Positions 1 to 7,541 are shown, counted from the stretch's first letter. The stretch: DNA of 34,196 bases from an uncultured Clostridia bacterium (GCA_937919155.1 CALFPM010000087.1:1-34196); one strand, 5' to 3'. The notes: generated from the letters alone by a model not told the origin. A program made the numbers and translations.

Positions 1-70
1 AGTTGGCACAGTTACCGACCACAAGTTTTTTGATTCTCTGTTTTTCTTTGTCGGTAAGTTCTCTTGACAT
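1..70 (-). CDS. 5' end of a Cys-rich VLP-type mobile-element protein (partial)
   Basis: Only the first 23 codons are in the window. The ATG at 70-68 has a strong ribosome binding site (AAAGGAGG) just upstream. The visible peptide begins MSRELTDKEKQRIKKLV and reaches a G-N-C-A-N stretch at the window edge. This resembles the start of the small Cys-rich VLP family, which is carried by conjugative elements of gut Firmicutes and continues with Y-D and several Cys. The family match is from memory of its N-terminal pattern, and the diagnostic cysteines lie outside the window. It is divergent from the XRE/sigma pair at 462-2041, the usual company of such proteins. Its function is unknown. Confidence 0.5.
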   Translation of the reverse strand, partial: MSRELTDKEKQRIKKLVVGNCAN

Positions 71-461
71 TTTTTAAACCTCCTTTCTTTTTGGGATAGA
101 AAAAGCGAACCGCCGACACATTGCGTCAACGATTCGCCTGTAAAAATATTAAATTTTCAGTTTGCGGCAAATTCACCTCCGTTATGTTTAATCGACTTTA
201 TACGTCTATAGACATTATACTGATTTTTTGCCGTTACCCCTTCAAAATCAAGTGTTTTGCAATTTTGCGTTGTTTACAGCTCTTGGAATTTGCAGATTTG
301 CAAGTTTCAGAAGATAAAAGTTGTTTTTCACCGCCTCACAGTCCGTTTTTTGGTACATATAAATTTGCTATAATTAACTTAACAAGATTAGAATTGACAT
401 CCTTGACCAAAAAATTTTATCTCAATATAATTAAATCAAAAAAACAAAAGGAGACTGATAA
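71..461. promoter_or_regulatory. Divergent control region between the leftward gene and the XRE gene
   Basis: No gene is supported in these 391 bases. Positions 204-213 hold a perfect 10-base palindrome, GTCTATAGAC, flanked by TATA-rich sequence on both sides (a TATAAT reads leftward at 219-214). This is a plausible operator at the leftward promoter. Near 113-138 an imperfect inverted repeat (GCGAA/TTCGC) lies in the leader of the leftward gene. A second TGCTATAAT extended -10 element reads rightward at 366-374. The XRE protein encoded next door is the obvious candidate to bind here, but that is inference. Confidence 0.45.
403..431 (+). promoter_or_regulatory. Sigma-A type promoter of the XRE/sigma pair
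   Basis: TTGACC (403-408) and TATAAT (426-431) are separated by exactly 17 bases. A second TTGACA lies at 394-399. The leader continues to AAAAGGAG at 446-453 and the ATG at 462. Confidence 0.7.
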
Positions 462-1268
462 ATGCCATATTTACACGGAACACTTGGAGAAAGAATTGCC
501 GACTTGCGAGAGCAAAGAGGCTGGACAAAAGCCGAACTTGCACAGCAGGTTGATGTTGATGCATCAACAATCGGAAGAATAGAAAGTGGAGAAACGAAGA
601 AGATCGGCAACGATTTGATTCTTCGTCTTGCAAAAATTTTCGGAGTATCATCCGATTTTATTCTCGGACTTTCCGATGAACCCGAACCGAAAAATTTCAG
701 CATCGGTGAACTCGGTCTGACTGTCGAAGCCGCAAAGAAAATTTATACTGGTGAGATTGACCCCGATGTTCTGAATATGTTGCTTGAGCATCCGAACTTC
801 GGAACGCTGTCAAATAAAATTGCTCATTTCTTCAAAGGCACTTTTGCCGAAGGATTTGCAATTCAGAATCAGCTTTATGATATGGTCAGCAGAACCGTAT
901 GCGGTGACGATGAAATCTCAAAGGAAGTATCGGAAGATATACAAAGCATGAAAACTCCGATATATCAGGCTGACTTAACTATGATTGATAACGGATTTAT
1001 GTCAATCGTAAAAGATATAAAGAAAACCGTTGATACCGATTTTTCACATTCAAGAAAACTTACGCAGGATACATTTGAAGGAATCCGTCAGAGTCTTGTT
1101 AGAAGCGGTGGCAGTCTGTCCTACAAGAGAATAACAGCAGAAAATATGGCAGATGCCGTTATTGAACAAATCAGCCGTTTCGATGGTATTACCCCGGAAA
1201 TGAAAAACAATCTTCGTAATGCATTGATTCCGATTTTTATGCAACCGCAGAGAGGTAAACACAGATGA
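462..1268 (+). CDS. XRE-family helix-turn-helix regulator of an integrative element
   Basis: This 268-residue protein has an N-terminal Cro/C1-type helix-turn-helix at about residues 8-65 (GERIADLREQRGWTKAELAQ followed by V-D-A-S-T-I-G-R-I-E-S-G). The remaining 200 residues are helical and not recognised; they may sense a signal or form dimers. The start is set by AAAAGGAG eight bases upstream. Its stop codon overlaps the ATG of the sigma factor gene (ATGA), so the two are translationally coupled. XRE regulators paired with a small sigma factor commonly control conjugative elements of Firmicutes. The HTH is clear; the role in an element is inferred from the neighbours. Confidence 0.85.
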   Translation: MPYLHGTLGERIADLREQRGWTKAELAQQVDVDASTIGRIESGETKKIGNDLILRLAKIFGVSSDFILGLSDEPEPKNFSIGELGLTVEAAKKIYTGEIDPDVLNMLLEHPNFGTLSNKIAHFFKGTFAEGFAIQNQLYDMVSRTVCGDDEISKEVSEDIQSMKTPIYQADLTMIDNGFMSIVKDIKKTVDTDFSHSRKLTQDTFEGIRQSLVRSGGSLSYKRITAENMADAVIEQISRFDGITPEMKNNLRNALIPIFMQPQRGKHR

Positions 1269-2041
1269 CAAACGAAGAGCTTTGCGTATTGGCTCAGGGA
1301 GGAGAAGAAACTGCAAAGCACCGTCTTGTTGAAAAAAATCTCGGATTTATCAGAAAGCTTGCAAACAAATACTCAGAAGATTTTGAAAACTTCGGAATAG
1401 ATTTTGAAGAAATCGTGCAGGAAGGTTGCATCGGAATTCTCGAAGCTATTGACAGATTCGATATAAACAAAGGCACAAAATTTCTGACTTATGCTGGAGC
1501 ATACATAGAAAAATATATCCTGCTGCTTCCCGAAAAATACGGTCATGAGGTTTACGAAGTTGATGAAGAAACACAAGAGAAAACTTATTTCTCGTTTATG
1601 AGTTTTGACGGTGAAAACGAAAACGGTGAATCTGATACAGACTATATCGAGAGCACTCTTTTAGCAAGGCAACCGTATATTTACAGAGCTTCACCAGAAA
1701 ATATTTTCTTTGAAAAACTGAAAAATCTATTGCTCTGTGGGTCTGTTAAAGAACTGAATGACCGTGAACGGGAATATCTTTCTTATCGTTTCGGACTTGA
1801 AGACGGTTTTCATCACACCCGAAAAGAATCGGCAGAACATTTTCATCTGAAAGAAGTCCGTGCCAAGCAGATTGAAAAAAGTGCGATGAAAAACATCAGA
1901 AAATATTTTGAACCGCAATGGAATTATATTGATAACTATGTTCCACCCGATCCCGAAGATAAAGAATGGCTTATAATCTTTTGCAATAAGCAAGAGAATA
2001 TGATTAAACATAAAAATGTAAAATGTTTATACCATAGTTAA
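1265..2041 (+). CDS. RNA polymerase sigma-70 family factor of an integrative element
   Basis: This 258-residue protein has sigma-70 region 2 at about residues 20-80, with the E-E-I-V-Q-E-G-C-I-G-I-L-E-A-I-D-R-F-D core and F-L-T-Y-A at its end. A region-4-like helix-turn-helix follows at about 160-215 (L-N-D-R-E-R-E-Y-L-S-Y-R-F-G-L). Between them is an acidic linker. It starts on the ATGA overlap with the XRE gene. Sigma-like factors of this build accompany conjugative elements and are thought to drive their transfer genes. The last 25 residues after D-P-E-D-K-E-W look unlike a sigma factor end (I-I-F-C-N-K-Q, C-L-Y-H-S) and may reflect a frameshift or rearrangement at the border of the next cassette. 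Confidence 0.8.
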   Translation: MTNEELCVLAQGGEETAKHRLVEKNLGFIRKLANKYSEDFENFGIDFEEIVQEGCIGILEAIDRFDINKGTKFLTYAGAYIEKYILLLPEKYGHEVYEVDEETQEKTYFSFMSFDGENENGESDTDYIESTLLARQPYIYRASPENIFFEKLKNLLLCGSVKELNDREREYLSYRFGLEDGFHHTRKESAEHFHLKEVRAKQIEKSAMKNIRKYFEPQWNYIDNYVPPDPEDKEWLIIFCNKQENMIKHKNVKCLYHS

Positions 2042-2245
2042 ATTTTTATGTAGCTGTTTTTCTACGGTACTTCCCAAATCAGACACATCTTTTTGAATTG
2101 ACGGAAACTAAGCATCAATTATTGTAGAAACTTTGTTTCAACGCCTATGAAATAATGCAGTAAAACAACACAATAATTCTCCGTAAAGATTTTTATTATA
2201 AAGTATTCCTTATCCGTAGTTTTCATGGCTTTTTTGCGAAACGCC
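2042..2245. other. Gene-free AT-rich spacer upstream of the nitrilase cassette
   Basis: I see no coding region here. Weak dyads occur, such as GAAAC-TTT-GTTTC near 2128-2140, but nothing resembles a strong terminator for the sigma gene. Confidence 0.5.
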
Positions 2246-2302
2246 GAAATTGAACTGAAATTGAACTATGCTCTTGACGATAGCACCTTTTTGTGCTAAA
2301 AT
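2246..2302 (+). promoter_or_regulatory. Promoter of the nitrilase cassette with tandem repeats and an operator-like dyad
   Basis: TTGACG (2274-2279) and TAAAAT (2297-2302) are 17 bases apart, with a TG at 2294-2295 forming an extended -10. Just upstream are two perfect, back-to-back copies of the 11-mer GAAATTGAACT (2246-2256 and 2257-2267). Inside the spacer and overlapping the -10 is the perfect dyad TAGCAC-CTTTTT-GTGCTA (2281-2298). Repeats upstream of a -35 suit an activator, and a dyad in the spacer suits a repressor. The regulators are unknown; the winged-helix protein of the cassette is a candidate. Confidence 0.75.
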
Positions 2303-2328
2303 CATTATGGAAAGAAGGTGACCCACAT

Positions 2329-3813
2329 ATGCCTAACGCGCAGCAAGTTAAAAGTTATTTTGATATCTTAGCCCGTGCTCTGCGCGTGGTGGAAGATTTT
2401 TCTGGAAATAAACAGGAGATTTTTGCTTTGAGAAACTCCCTGGAAATTTCTTTAGATACTCGCTCATTTTTATCGTCTGCTTTTGAATTAGATGGGGAAG
2501 CATTTTTAAGAGAAATTGATCGATTTGTAAGCGCGATTGAAGATGAGGATAATACTGATAAATTTATTAAAGCAACCACTATGTGCCAATTCTTAGACGA
2601 AAAAATAAGTTATTCAGATTCTTGCAAAGGTACTTTCTCGGTATTTTCTTCCATCTCAATTTATAGTAATAATGTTGTTGTGTTAGATGAACCGCTTAAC
2701 CGCAATTATAAAGAGGTGGGCATTTGTATTAATCCTAGATTGCCTGTTAGCTTTTTGTACACAGAAGATGAACAGCAAGATTATCCCCATAGACTGTTTA
2801 ACCGTGATGGCTATATGGGTATAAATGGAGATTTAAATAATATTAGTTATATTAAATGGGATGAATCACTATCTGTTATTAATATTATTGTTCCGAATGA
2901 TTTTTCAAAAGAAAAATCCGCTCGTTTTAAAATAGCTTTTAGTCCGCTTTCTAATCGGAAAGATTTGTTAGATACAGATACAACCAAAATCCAGCGTGGT
3001 GGAACGAGTTACACAGGAGAATTTTTAAAAAAATTAAACTACTCCACTGAATTGTATAATTCATTTTGTGGTGCATGGTCAATGGCTTGCAAAGCCAATG
3101 CTAATATTTTTTTTGCACCCGAAATGTTGTGTACCGAAAACATGTTCACAACAGAAAATGATTATAACTGCTTAATGCGGCGTATGTCACTAAAAAAACT
3201 ATCATTAGGAGAATCTCCTCCAGACATTACAATTACACCTAGTTTTTGGCGAAAAAACAACAATAGTTGCCAAATTATATACCAAGACGGAGAAGTATTA
3301 GGCGAACAATTTAAATTTAACCCCTATATCAACAAAAAGAAACATTGTATGGAGTCATTAAAAATAATTGAAAAAAAAGAAATCATACTTCTTCACATTC
3401 CAGGTGTTCATCGTATCGTTGTTATGATCTGTTCTGATTTTTTATCTAACCAAGAAAGTTGGTTAGAAAACATTATTTGCAAACAGTTACTGCCCTCACT
3501 CATTTTGGTTCCCTCATTTTCACCAGGAGAACAGGATTTTATTAATTCCTTATCAATAGCCAAGCGCTATGGTGCGTCCGTAATCTGGGGGAATTGTTGC
3601 GGAGCGAAAACAAATGGAGAAAATCAAATAGGAGGATGTGGGATTGTCGGTTGTGATAGCATTATGCGATTTAAAGAAGTAAATGAATGCGGGTTAACTT
3701 GCGATGGTACACAAAGTTGCCTTTTTACAATCGATCTTCCACTCAAATTGACTGGCAACAAAGAAAAAGACAAAATTTATTTGAAACACCTTTTAAACAG
3801 TGACAAAATATAA
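2329..3813 (+). CDS. Nitrilase-superfamily (C-N hydrolase fold) protein with long N-terminal extension
   Basis: The protein has 494 residues when started at the ATG 2329, which follows AAGAAGGTG. A GTG at 2293 would add 12 residues but lies inside the promoter. The C-terminal part, from about residue 199 (R-F-K-I-A-F-S-P-L) to 470, reads as a carbon-nitrogen hydrolase domain. The triad candidates are Glu265 in N-I-F-F-A-P-E, a Lys of N-K-K-K-H (336-338) and Cys368 in V-V-M-I-C-S-D-F, with family-like spacing. Further matches are L-I-L-V-P-S-F and V-I-W-G-N. Nitrilase-fold enzymes cleave or form C-N bonds in nitriles and amides. The first 190 residues are a separate unrecognised domain, and the whole is far longer than a typical nitrilase of about 300 residues. 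It is first in a three-gene cassette and more AT-rich than the chromosomal genes around it. The substrate is unknown. Confidence 0.75.
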   Translation: MPNAQQVKSYFDILARALRVVEDFSGNKQEIFALRNSLEISLDTRSFLSSAFELDGEAFLREIDRFVSAIEDEDNTDKFIKATTMCQFLDEKISYSDSCKGTFSVFSSISIYSNNVVVLDEPLNRNYKEVGICINPRLPVSFLYTEDEQQDYPHRLFNRDGYMGINGDLNNISYIKWDESLSVINIIVPNDFSKEKSARFKIAFSPLSNRKDLLDTDTTKIQRGGTSYTGEFLKKLNYSTELYNSFCGAWSMACKANANIFFAPEMLCTENMFTTENDYNCLMRRMSLKKLSLGESPPDITITPSFWRKNNNSCQIIYQDGEVLGEQFKFNPYINKKKHCMESLKIIEKKEIILLHIPGVHRIVVMICSDFLSNQESWLENIICKQLLPSLILVPSFSPGEQDFINSLSIAKRYGASVIWGNCCGAKTNGENQIGGCGIVGCDSIMRFKEVNECGLTCDGTQSCLFTIDLPLKLTGNKEKDKIYLKHLLNSDKI

Positions 3814-3823
3814 CAACACCTTA

Positions 3824-3832
3824 TGATATAAT
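3824..3832 (+). promoter_or_regulatory. Extended -10 promoter ahead of the second cassette gene
   Basis: The 9-mer TGATATAAT (3824-3832) is a consensus extended -10. The best -35-like sequence (GTGACA, 3800-3805) is too far, 21 bases away. Transcription would start near 3839, giving a leader of about 20 bases that holds GAAGGA before the ATG at 3859. Short arms TTATG (3821-3825) and CATAA (3837-3841) flank it. Confidence 0.5.
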
Positions 3833-3858
3833 GTCACATAATGAAAGAAGGAATTAAA

Positions 3859-4776
3859 ATGAAAAACGAACTATGGTTATATCCAGACTTAGATTTAAAC
3901 ATAGCCTTAAAAGAAGAACTGCACGATTCTATAATTGAATACGCAGAAGAAAATCAACGACAATTACTTGCAACAGCAAAACGGAACGAAACTGAAAACT
4001 TAAAAAAATCTCTGAAACTCGGCACAGCTATTCTTCGATATCAAGAGAAGCTATTCAAGACCGAAAAAAGCAAATTATCAATATACAAACTTGGCGTATT
4101 ATTCGGAAGTGTTGATGCTTTAAATCAACTAATTTATGACAGCGATCAAAAGCAGGAAACTATTGATAATTTTAAAGAGAGCATCAAATGCGTCAAACAT
4201 TTGAAAAAAATTATTTCTCTGTTGGATTTATACGGAAGTTTAACACACGCAGAAATGAGTGAAAAACTAGATATTAATCCACCTACATTAACCGAAATAA
4301 TGAAAAAAGTCCTTCCAACAACATTAGTTAACGTTACACACGCGGGTAAATATAAGCTGTATTCGTTAACCGATCAAGGGCGTCAACTCGCTTTATATGT
4401 TCGGGAAATCAAGTCAGAGAGCGATCAATTAGAAACACTTTTTGAACAATTGAAAAAGTATAGTCAACAAACTAACGACACTGAAAGAATTAAAAAATAC
4501 ATAAATAATTTATTAAAAGAACTAAATGGTGCGGCTGTTTTACCTGGAGAGAAAGTTTCATTCGACTTCCGCGACCCTCAAAAAAATCAAACACATATAG
4601 AAATTTTAATTGAAAAAGTTAATAGCAATTCCGATTCAACAGCAACTATAAAAGGAACTTTTGAAAAACAAGAAGTCTTACCATTCAAGTTTGAGAAAAT
4701 GTTAGAAAACATAAGGAGAGACGAAAATGAGTTTAACAGAAAAGATATACCGCTTGTTAGAAACAGCGTCTGGTAA
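3859..4776 (+). CDS. Winged-helix (MarR-like) protein of the nitrilase cassette
   Basis: I chose the ATG at 3859 (305 residues) because GAAGGA lies six bases upstream; the ATG at 3841 has no such site and sits on the predicted transcript start. Residues 1-100 are helical and charged. Residues about 113-182 form a winged helix-turn-helix with L-L-D-L-Y-G-S-L-T-H-A-E-M-S-E-K-L, a recognition helix (P-P-T-L-T-E-I-M-K-K) and a wing ending Y-S-L-T-D-Q-G-R. A coiled region (183-215) and a beta-rich tail follow. No family beyond the winged helix is recognised. The last 50 bases overlap the next gene, so the two proteins are probably made together. It could regulate the cassette or sense DNA as part of it. 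Confidence 0.7.
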   Translation: MKNELWLYPDLDLNIALKEELHDSIIEYAEENQRQLLATAKRNETENLKKSLKLGTAILRYQEKLFKTEKSKLSIYKLGVLFGSVDALNQLIYDSDQKQETIDNFKESIKCVKHLKKIISLLDLYGSLTHAEMSEKLDINPPTLTEIMKKVLPTTLVNVTHAGKYKLYSLTDQGRQLALYVREIKSESDQLETLFEQLKKYSQQTNDTERIKKYINNLLKELNGAAVLPGEKVSFDFRDPQKNQTHIEILIEKVNSNSDSTATIKGTFEKQEVLPFKFEKMLENIRRDENEFNRKDIPLVRNSVW

Positions 4777-5377
4777 TCCACTTGACATTCATTTTGTATT
4801 ATACAAAGATTTTATTTCTCAAAGTGAGACACCAGAGCAAGTAATAAAACTAATTTTAGAATATCCCAGTGAAATTGGAAACCCCGACGATAATTCGCCC
4901 ACTTTAGTATCTGAAGATGAAGTATTAGAGTATCAATTTGATTATTTTGAATTGGTAAAAGTTACGCTTAAAAATATCATAGATAAAAATCTTTCCATTG
5001 AAGAGTTTTATAAAAAGCTATATACCAATGTATTTAAACTCGATCTTTTACCTCAAGATGAAAAAGGACAAGCCATTCTACTTTATTTATTATCTTCCAA
5101 AAAAATTCCCGGATTGCCCTATTATCAAGCAACAGATTTGCTTAAAATGGATGAAGAACACTATGGACAAATTATTGATAAAATTAAAAACCAAATTTCT
5201 CTTGGCGTATATATGTTGAACAGAAATTTCAAAAGTAAAACAGAAGAAGTTTCTCAGTTATGGAACTTAGCTTCTCAGTTAGAATCTAGAGAAGAACAAA
5301 TTGTATTTTGGGCTATAATTATAAGTATCATTAGAAAACTTGAACGAAGAGAAAACGATTCATCAGATTCGGAGTAA
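4727..5377 (+). CDS. Acidic helical protein of unknown function, third gene of the nitrilase cassette
   Basis: The protein has 216 residues and starts at an ATG behind AAGGAGA, inside the end of the preceding gene (50-base overlap). It looks almost entirely alpha-helical and acidic, with no signal peptide, no cysteines and no motif I recognise. Hydrophobic stretches such as I-V-F-W-A-I-I-I-S-I-I near the C-terminus look like a buried helix rather than a membrane span, followed by a charged tail rich in E, R, S and D. The tight overlap with the winged-helix gene suggests a physical partnership. The gene ends 11 bases before a strong terminator, closing the cassette. Confidence 0.65.
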   Translation: MSLTEKIYRLLETASGNPLDIHFVLYKDFISQSETPEQVIKLILEYPSEIGNPDDNSPTLVSEDEVLEYQFDYFELVKVTLKNIIDKNLSIEEFYKKLYTNVFKLDLLPQDEKGQAILLYLLSSKKIPGLPYYQATDLLKMDEEHYGQIIDKIKNQISLGVYMLNRNFKSKTEEVSQLWNLASQLESREEQIVFWAIIISIIRKLERRENDSSDSE

Positions 5378-5388
5378 AAGAATTTAAA

Positions 5389-5417
5389 AAGAGGTGTGTT
5401 TTTCACGCCTCTTTTTT
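5389..5417 (+). terminator. Rho-independent terminator of the nitrilase cassette
   Basis: AAGAGGTGTG (5389-5398) pairs with CACGCCTCTT (5404-5413), ten pairs with one G-T wobble and a TTTTT loop, followed by a T run. Confidence 0.9.
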
Positions 5418-5621
5418 CTTCCGCTACTGAGGGGGATTATATATACCGTTTGTTCCTTTTCCGAGCAGTCAGAAAATAAATTTTTCTGTTCTTGCCTGAA
5501 CTTATCTGCCTGCTCTACGTTGCTGAAAAGTCTGCTGTCATGTAAGGCGACAGACATCCTTTTCACCGCCGTCGAAACAAAGGTATAACACACTAGACTT
5601 TGCGTGCCGCAAAATCGTGTG

Positions 5622-5645
5622 CCAAAGGAGATTTTCTCCTTTTGG
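5622..5645. repeat. Palindromic hairpin in the gene-free stretch
   Basis: CCAAAGGAGA (5622-5631) pairs with TCTCCTTTTGG (5635-5645) around a TTT loop, with one bulged T. It is not followed by a T run, so it is not a clear terminator. It may be part of a dispersed intergenic element. Confidence 0.6.
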
Positions 5646-5844
5646 ATATCCACTTATGCCGATTGTTGTGTATATACAAAATGAATTTTTGGGCAAAAGG
5701 GTACCCACAAAAAATTCAACTGTATCCACAAAATTTTGCAAAAGCCGAATTGCAAAATTCAATCGTCACCTTCATTTTTTCGCAAGCACAAATTCATATG
5801 TTCATAAAATTTTTACAGCAAAAATTCCTTGCTCAAAAATGGAA

Positions 5845-5893
5845 AAAGTCCGAAAATTTTCTCTAAATTTAGAGAATTTTTTTGGACTTTTAT
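5845..5893. terminator. Large nested hairpin, possibly a bidirectional terminator
   Basis: Outer arms AAAAGTCC (5845-5852) and GGACTTTT (5886-5893) enclose A/T pairs and a perfect 18-base palindrome, TTCTCTAAATTTAGAGAA (5860-5877). A- and T-runs flank both sides, so it could stop transcription from either direction. It would insulate the ECF sigma operon from upstream transcription. Confidence 0.6.
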
Positions 5894-5999
5894 TTTATTG
5901 CGCTGCTACTACAAACAATAAAGCACTGCATTAATTTCACTTATTGCTATCGCTGATATAAAGGTATATAATTAAATTGAAAAATTTTTTGAAAAATCC

Positions 6000-6027
6000 T
6001 GTTACATTTTTGATTTTTATTGACTAC
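6000..6027 (+). promoter_or_regulatory. Candidate ECF-type promoter of the sigma operon
   Basis: TGTTACA (6000-6006) and GACTAC (6022-6027) are 15 bases apart, resembling the -35/-10 pattern used by ECF sigma factors, which often activate their own operon. A TATAAT-like sequence at about 5965-5972 could add a housekeeping promoter. The assignment is by pattern only. Confidence 0.4.
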
Positions 6028-6058
6028 ATAATGAAGGCTGATGAAAGGAGTGAGGATA

Positions 6059-6598
6059 ATGAGCGAAAAGAAGCGTGCAAACGCATTACTGCAGGAATGC
6101 TACAACCAATACCGCATCAGACTTTTCAATTATTGTCTGTCACGCCTTAACGGTTCACGGGAGGCTGCAGACGACTGTGTTCAAGAAACCTTCATTGTTT
6201 TTTATAACAAACTTCTCGACGGAGAAGAATTTGAAAATCCGAGAGCGTTTCTTTATCGGACAGCCGATAATTTTGTCAAACGGCAAAAGCAAAAAGATGC
6301 TGTTGAATTGAAACGAAGTATCCCGCTTGATGAAGCAGCAGATGTCGGAGTCACTGATGAATATTTATCACGGCTTGACCTTATTGACTACGAAGAAATT
6401 GCAAAAATTCTTCTGAATCTTCTGACCGATGAAGAAAAACAAATCTACGATTTGAGGTACATACAAAGAATTGGTGTTGAGGAGATTTCAGACAAGCTCA
6501 GAATTTCAAGACCTGCCGCATCGATGCGGTTAATGCGATTACGAAACAAGATTAAAGATATGGTTTATTCTTTTGATATTGAAAAGAAAGGAGGCTGA
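6059..6598 (+). CDS. ECF-subfamily RNA polymerase sigma factor
   Basis: The protein has 179 residues from the ATG at 6059, preceded by AAAGGAG nine bases upstream; the ATG at 6041 overlaps that site. Region 2 (about residues 15-80) includes C-Q-Y-type core sequence R-L-F-N-Y-C-L-S-R-L and D-D-C-V-Q-E-T-F-I-V-F-Y. Region 4 (about 120-172) includes L-T-D-E-E-K-Q-I-Y-D-L-R-Y and I-S-R-P-A-A-S-M-R-L. There is no region 3, as expected for ECF factors. The gene precedes a membrane-spanning protein with a cytoplasmic acidic N-terminus, the usual arrangement for a sigma factor and its anti-sigma. It probably drives the surface-protein genes downstream in response to an outside signal. Confidence 0.9.
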   Translation: MSEKKRANALLQECYNQYRIRLFNYCLSRLNGSREAADDCVQETFIVFYNKLLDGEEFENPRAFLYRTADNFVKRQKQKDAVELKRSIPLDEAADVGVTDEYLSRLDLIDYEEIAKILLNLLTDEEKQIYDLRYIQRIGVEEISDKLRISRPAASMRLMRLRNKIKDMVYSFDIEKKGG

Positions 6599-6602
6599 CG
6601 GA

Positions 6603-7541
6603 ATGATGACAGTAAGCAGAGAAATTTTAATGCACCCCGATTTTATGACGAATCTCGCCGACGAACTTTGCGCAATGCTTGAAGCACTCATCGATGCAGA
6701 ATTCGACAAAGGCGATGACACGGATTTTGATTTCATCGACGAATGTGCAGATGCGATTAATGCAATCCGCTCGGGCGACAATGCACAAATTCTTCCCCTT
6801 ATTTCTCGCAAGGATTTCTTAAAGAAAGTCGGTATCAAGACCGAACGCAAATTCAAAATCTGGATTGCAGCGGCTGCGGCAATCGCAATTCTTTTCACCG
6901 CAGGTACACAGATTGAAGTTGAAGAAAACGTTTCAATCGTTCAGGCACTTTCGGGCATCGTTTCGGATTTCTTCACAAACACAAAACAGGTTGAAGAGAT
7001 AACAACTCAGCCCGCAACAACTACCACAGAAAAGGAAGCAAGTTTAATTAATATTAGCGTTGAAACAACTCCTGATTTCAAGACAGAATATTATGTCGGA
7101 GAAAAGTTCAGTAACAAAGGACTCAAAGTTTTCTGCGAATACGATAACGGAGAAAGACGGCTTGTCCGTATTGACGATTACTCCGTTGAGGTTTCCGACA
7201 GCTTCGGAGCGGAGCCGAAATATGAAACGGTAAAAATCACAGTTGGCAATTTCACACAGACACTTGAAGTCAGAGTTATCGAAAGCCTTGAAACGAAAAA
7301 GCTAACGTCGATTTACGCAATATTCCCTGATGATTTTGATTTCACGGCAAATGATCTGAACAACATCGACCTTTCAGAAATGCAGGTTTATGCGGTTTAC
7401 AGTAACGGCGACGAAACGGAGCTTTCCACCGATGAATATACGGTTGAAACAGAAATAGAAAAGAATATTTTCAAAGAAGAAGCTTTTGTAACCGTTGCAT
7501 ACGAAGGATGTTCGTGTTCATTTATGGTGTTTAAGGAATAG
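6603..7541 (+). CDS. Anti-sigma-like membrane protein with extracellular Ig-like domains
   Basis: Started at the ATG 6603 behind AAAGGAGG, the protein has 312 residues. Residues 1-83 are acidic and helical and should be cytoplasmic, where they could bind the sigma factor encoded just upstream. One membrane helix spans about 84-101 (K-I-W-I-A-A-A-A-A-I-A-I-L-F). A Thr-rich linker (T-T-Q-P-A-T-T-T-T) follows, then two bacterial Ig-like units (about 148-232 and 237-312), each with the pattern Y-x-V-G-E-K-F...Y-x-N-G-E/D. No known anti-sigma domain is recognised; the role comes from position and topology. The Ig-like units may sense or bind carbohydrate or cell wall. Confidence 0.7.
   Translation: MMTVSREILMHPDFMTNLADELCAMLEALIDAEFDKGDDTDFDFIDECADAINAIRSGDNAQILPLISRKDFLKKVGIKTERKFKIWIAAAAAIAILFTAGTQIEVEENVSIVQALSGIVSDFFTNTKQVEEITTQPATTTTEKEASLINISVETTPDFKTEYYVGEKFSNKGLKVFCEYDNGERRLVRIDDYSVEVSDSFGAEPKYETVKITVGNFTQTLEVRVIESLETKKLTSIYAIFPDDFDFTANDLNNIDLSEMQVYAVYSNGDETELSTDEYTVETEIEKNIFKEEAFVTVAYEGCSCSFMVFKE

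Larger units (their letters stand above)
5418..5999. other. Gene-free stretch with palindromes
   Basis: No gene is supported in about 580 bases. Open frames on both strands lack ribosome binding sites and overlap each other. The stretch holds two strong hairpins (5622-5645 and 5845-5893, listed separately) and several runs of CACAAAA- and TTTTGC-like sequence near 5700-5760. It separates the accessory cassette from the ECF sigma operon and looks like an intergenic repeat or decayed DNA. Confidence 0.5.

Noticed and set aside
121..582. A 153-codon rightward frame
   Set aside because: It runs through the promoter and into the XRE gene in another frame, has no ribosome binding site and shows no protein features.
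5725..5740. A DnaA-box-like GTATCCACA suggesting an origin
   Set aside because: It is a single imperfect box without a cluster, and no replication gene is near.
5384..5762. Two overlapping leftward frames of 89 and 74 codons
   Set aside because: They overlap in different frames, lack good start sites, and one runs into the cassette terminator. I treat the stretch as noncoding, possibly a repeat.
5600..5934. Rightward frames of 88 and 105 codons
   Set aside because: They run across the palindromes, overlap each other and have low-complexity composition.
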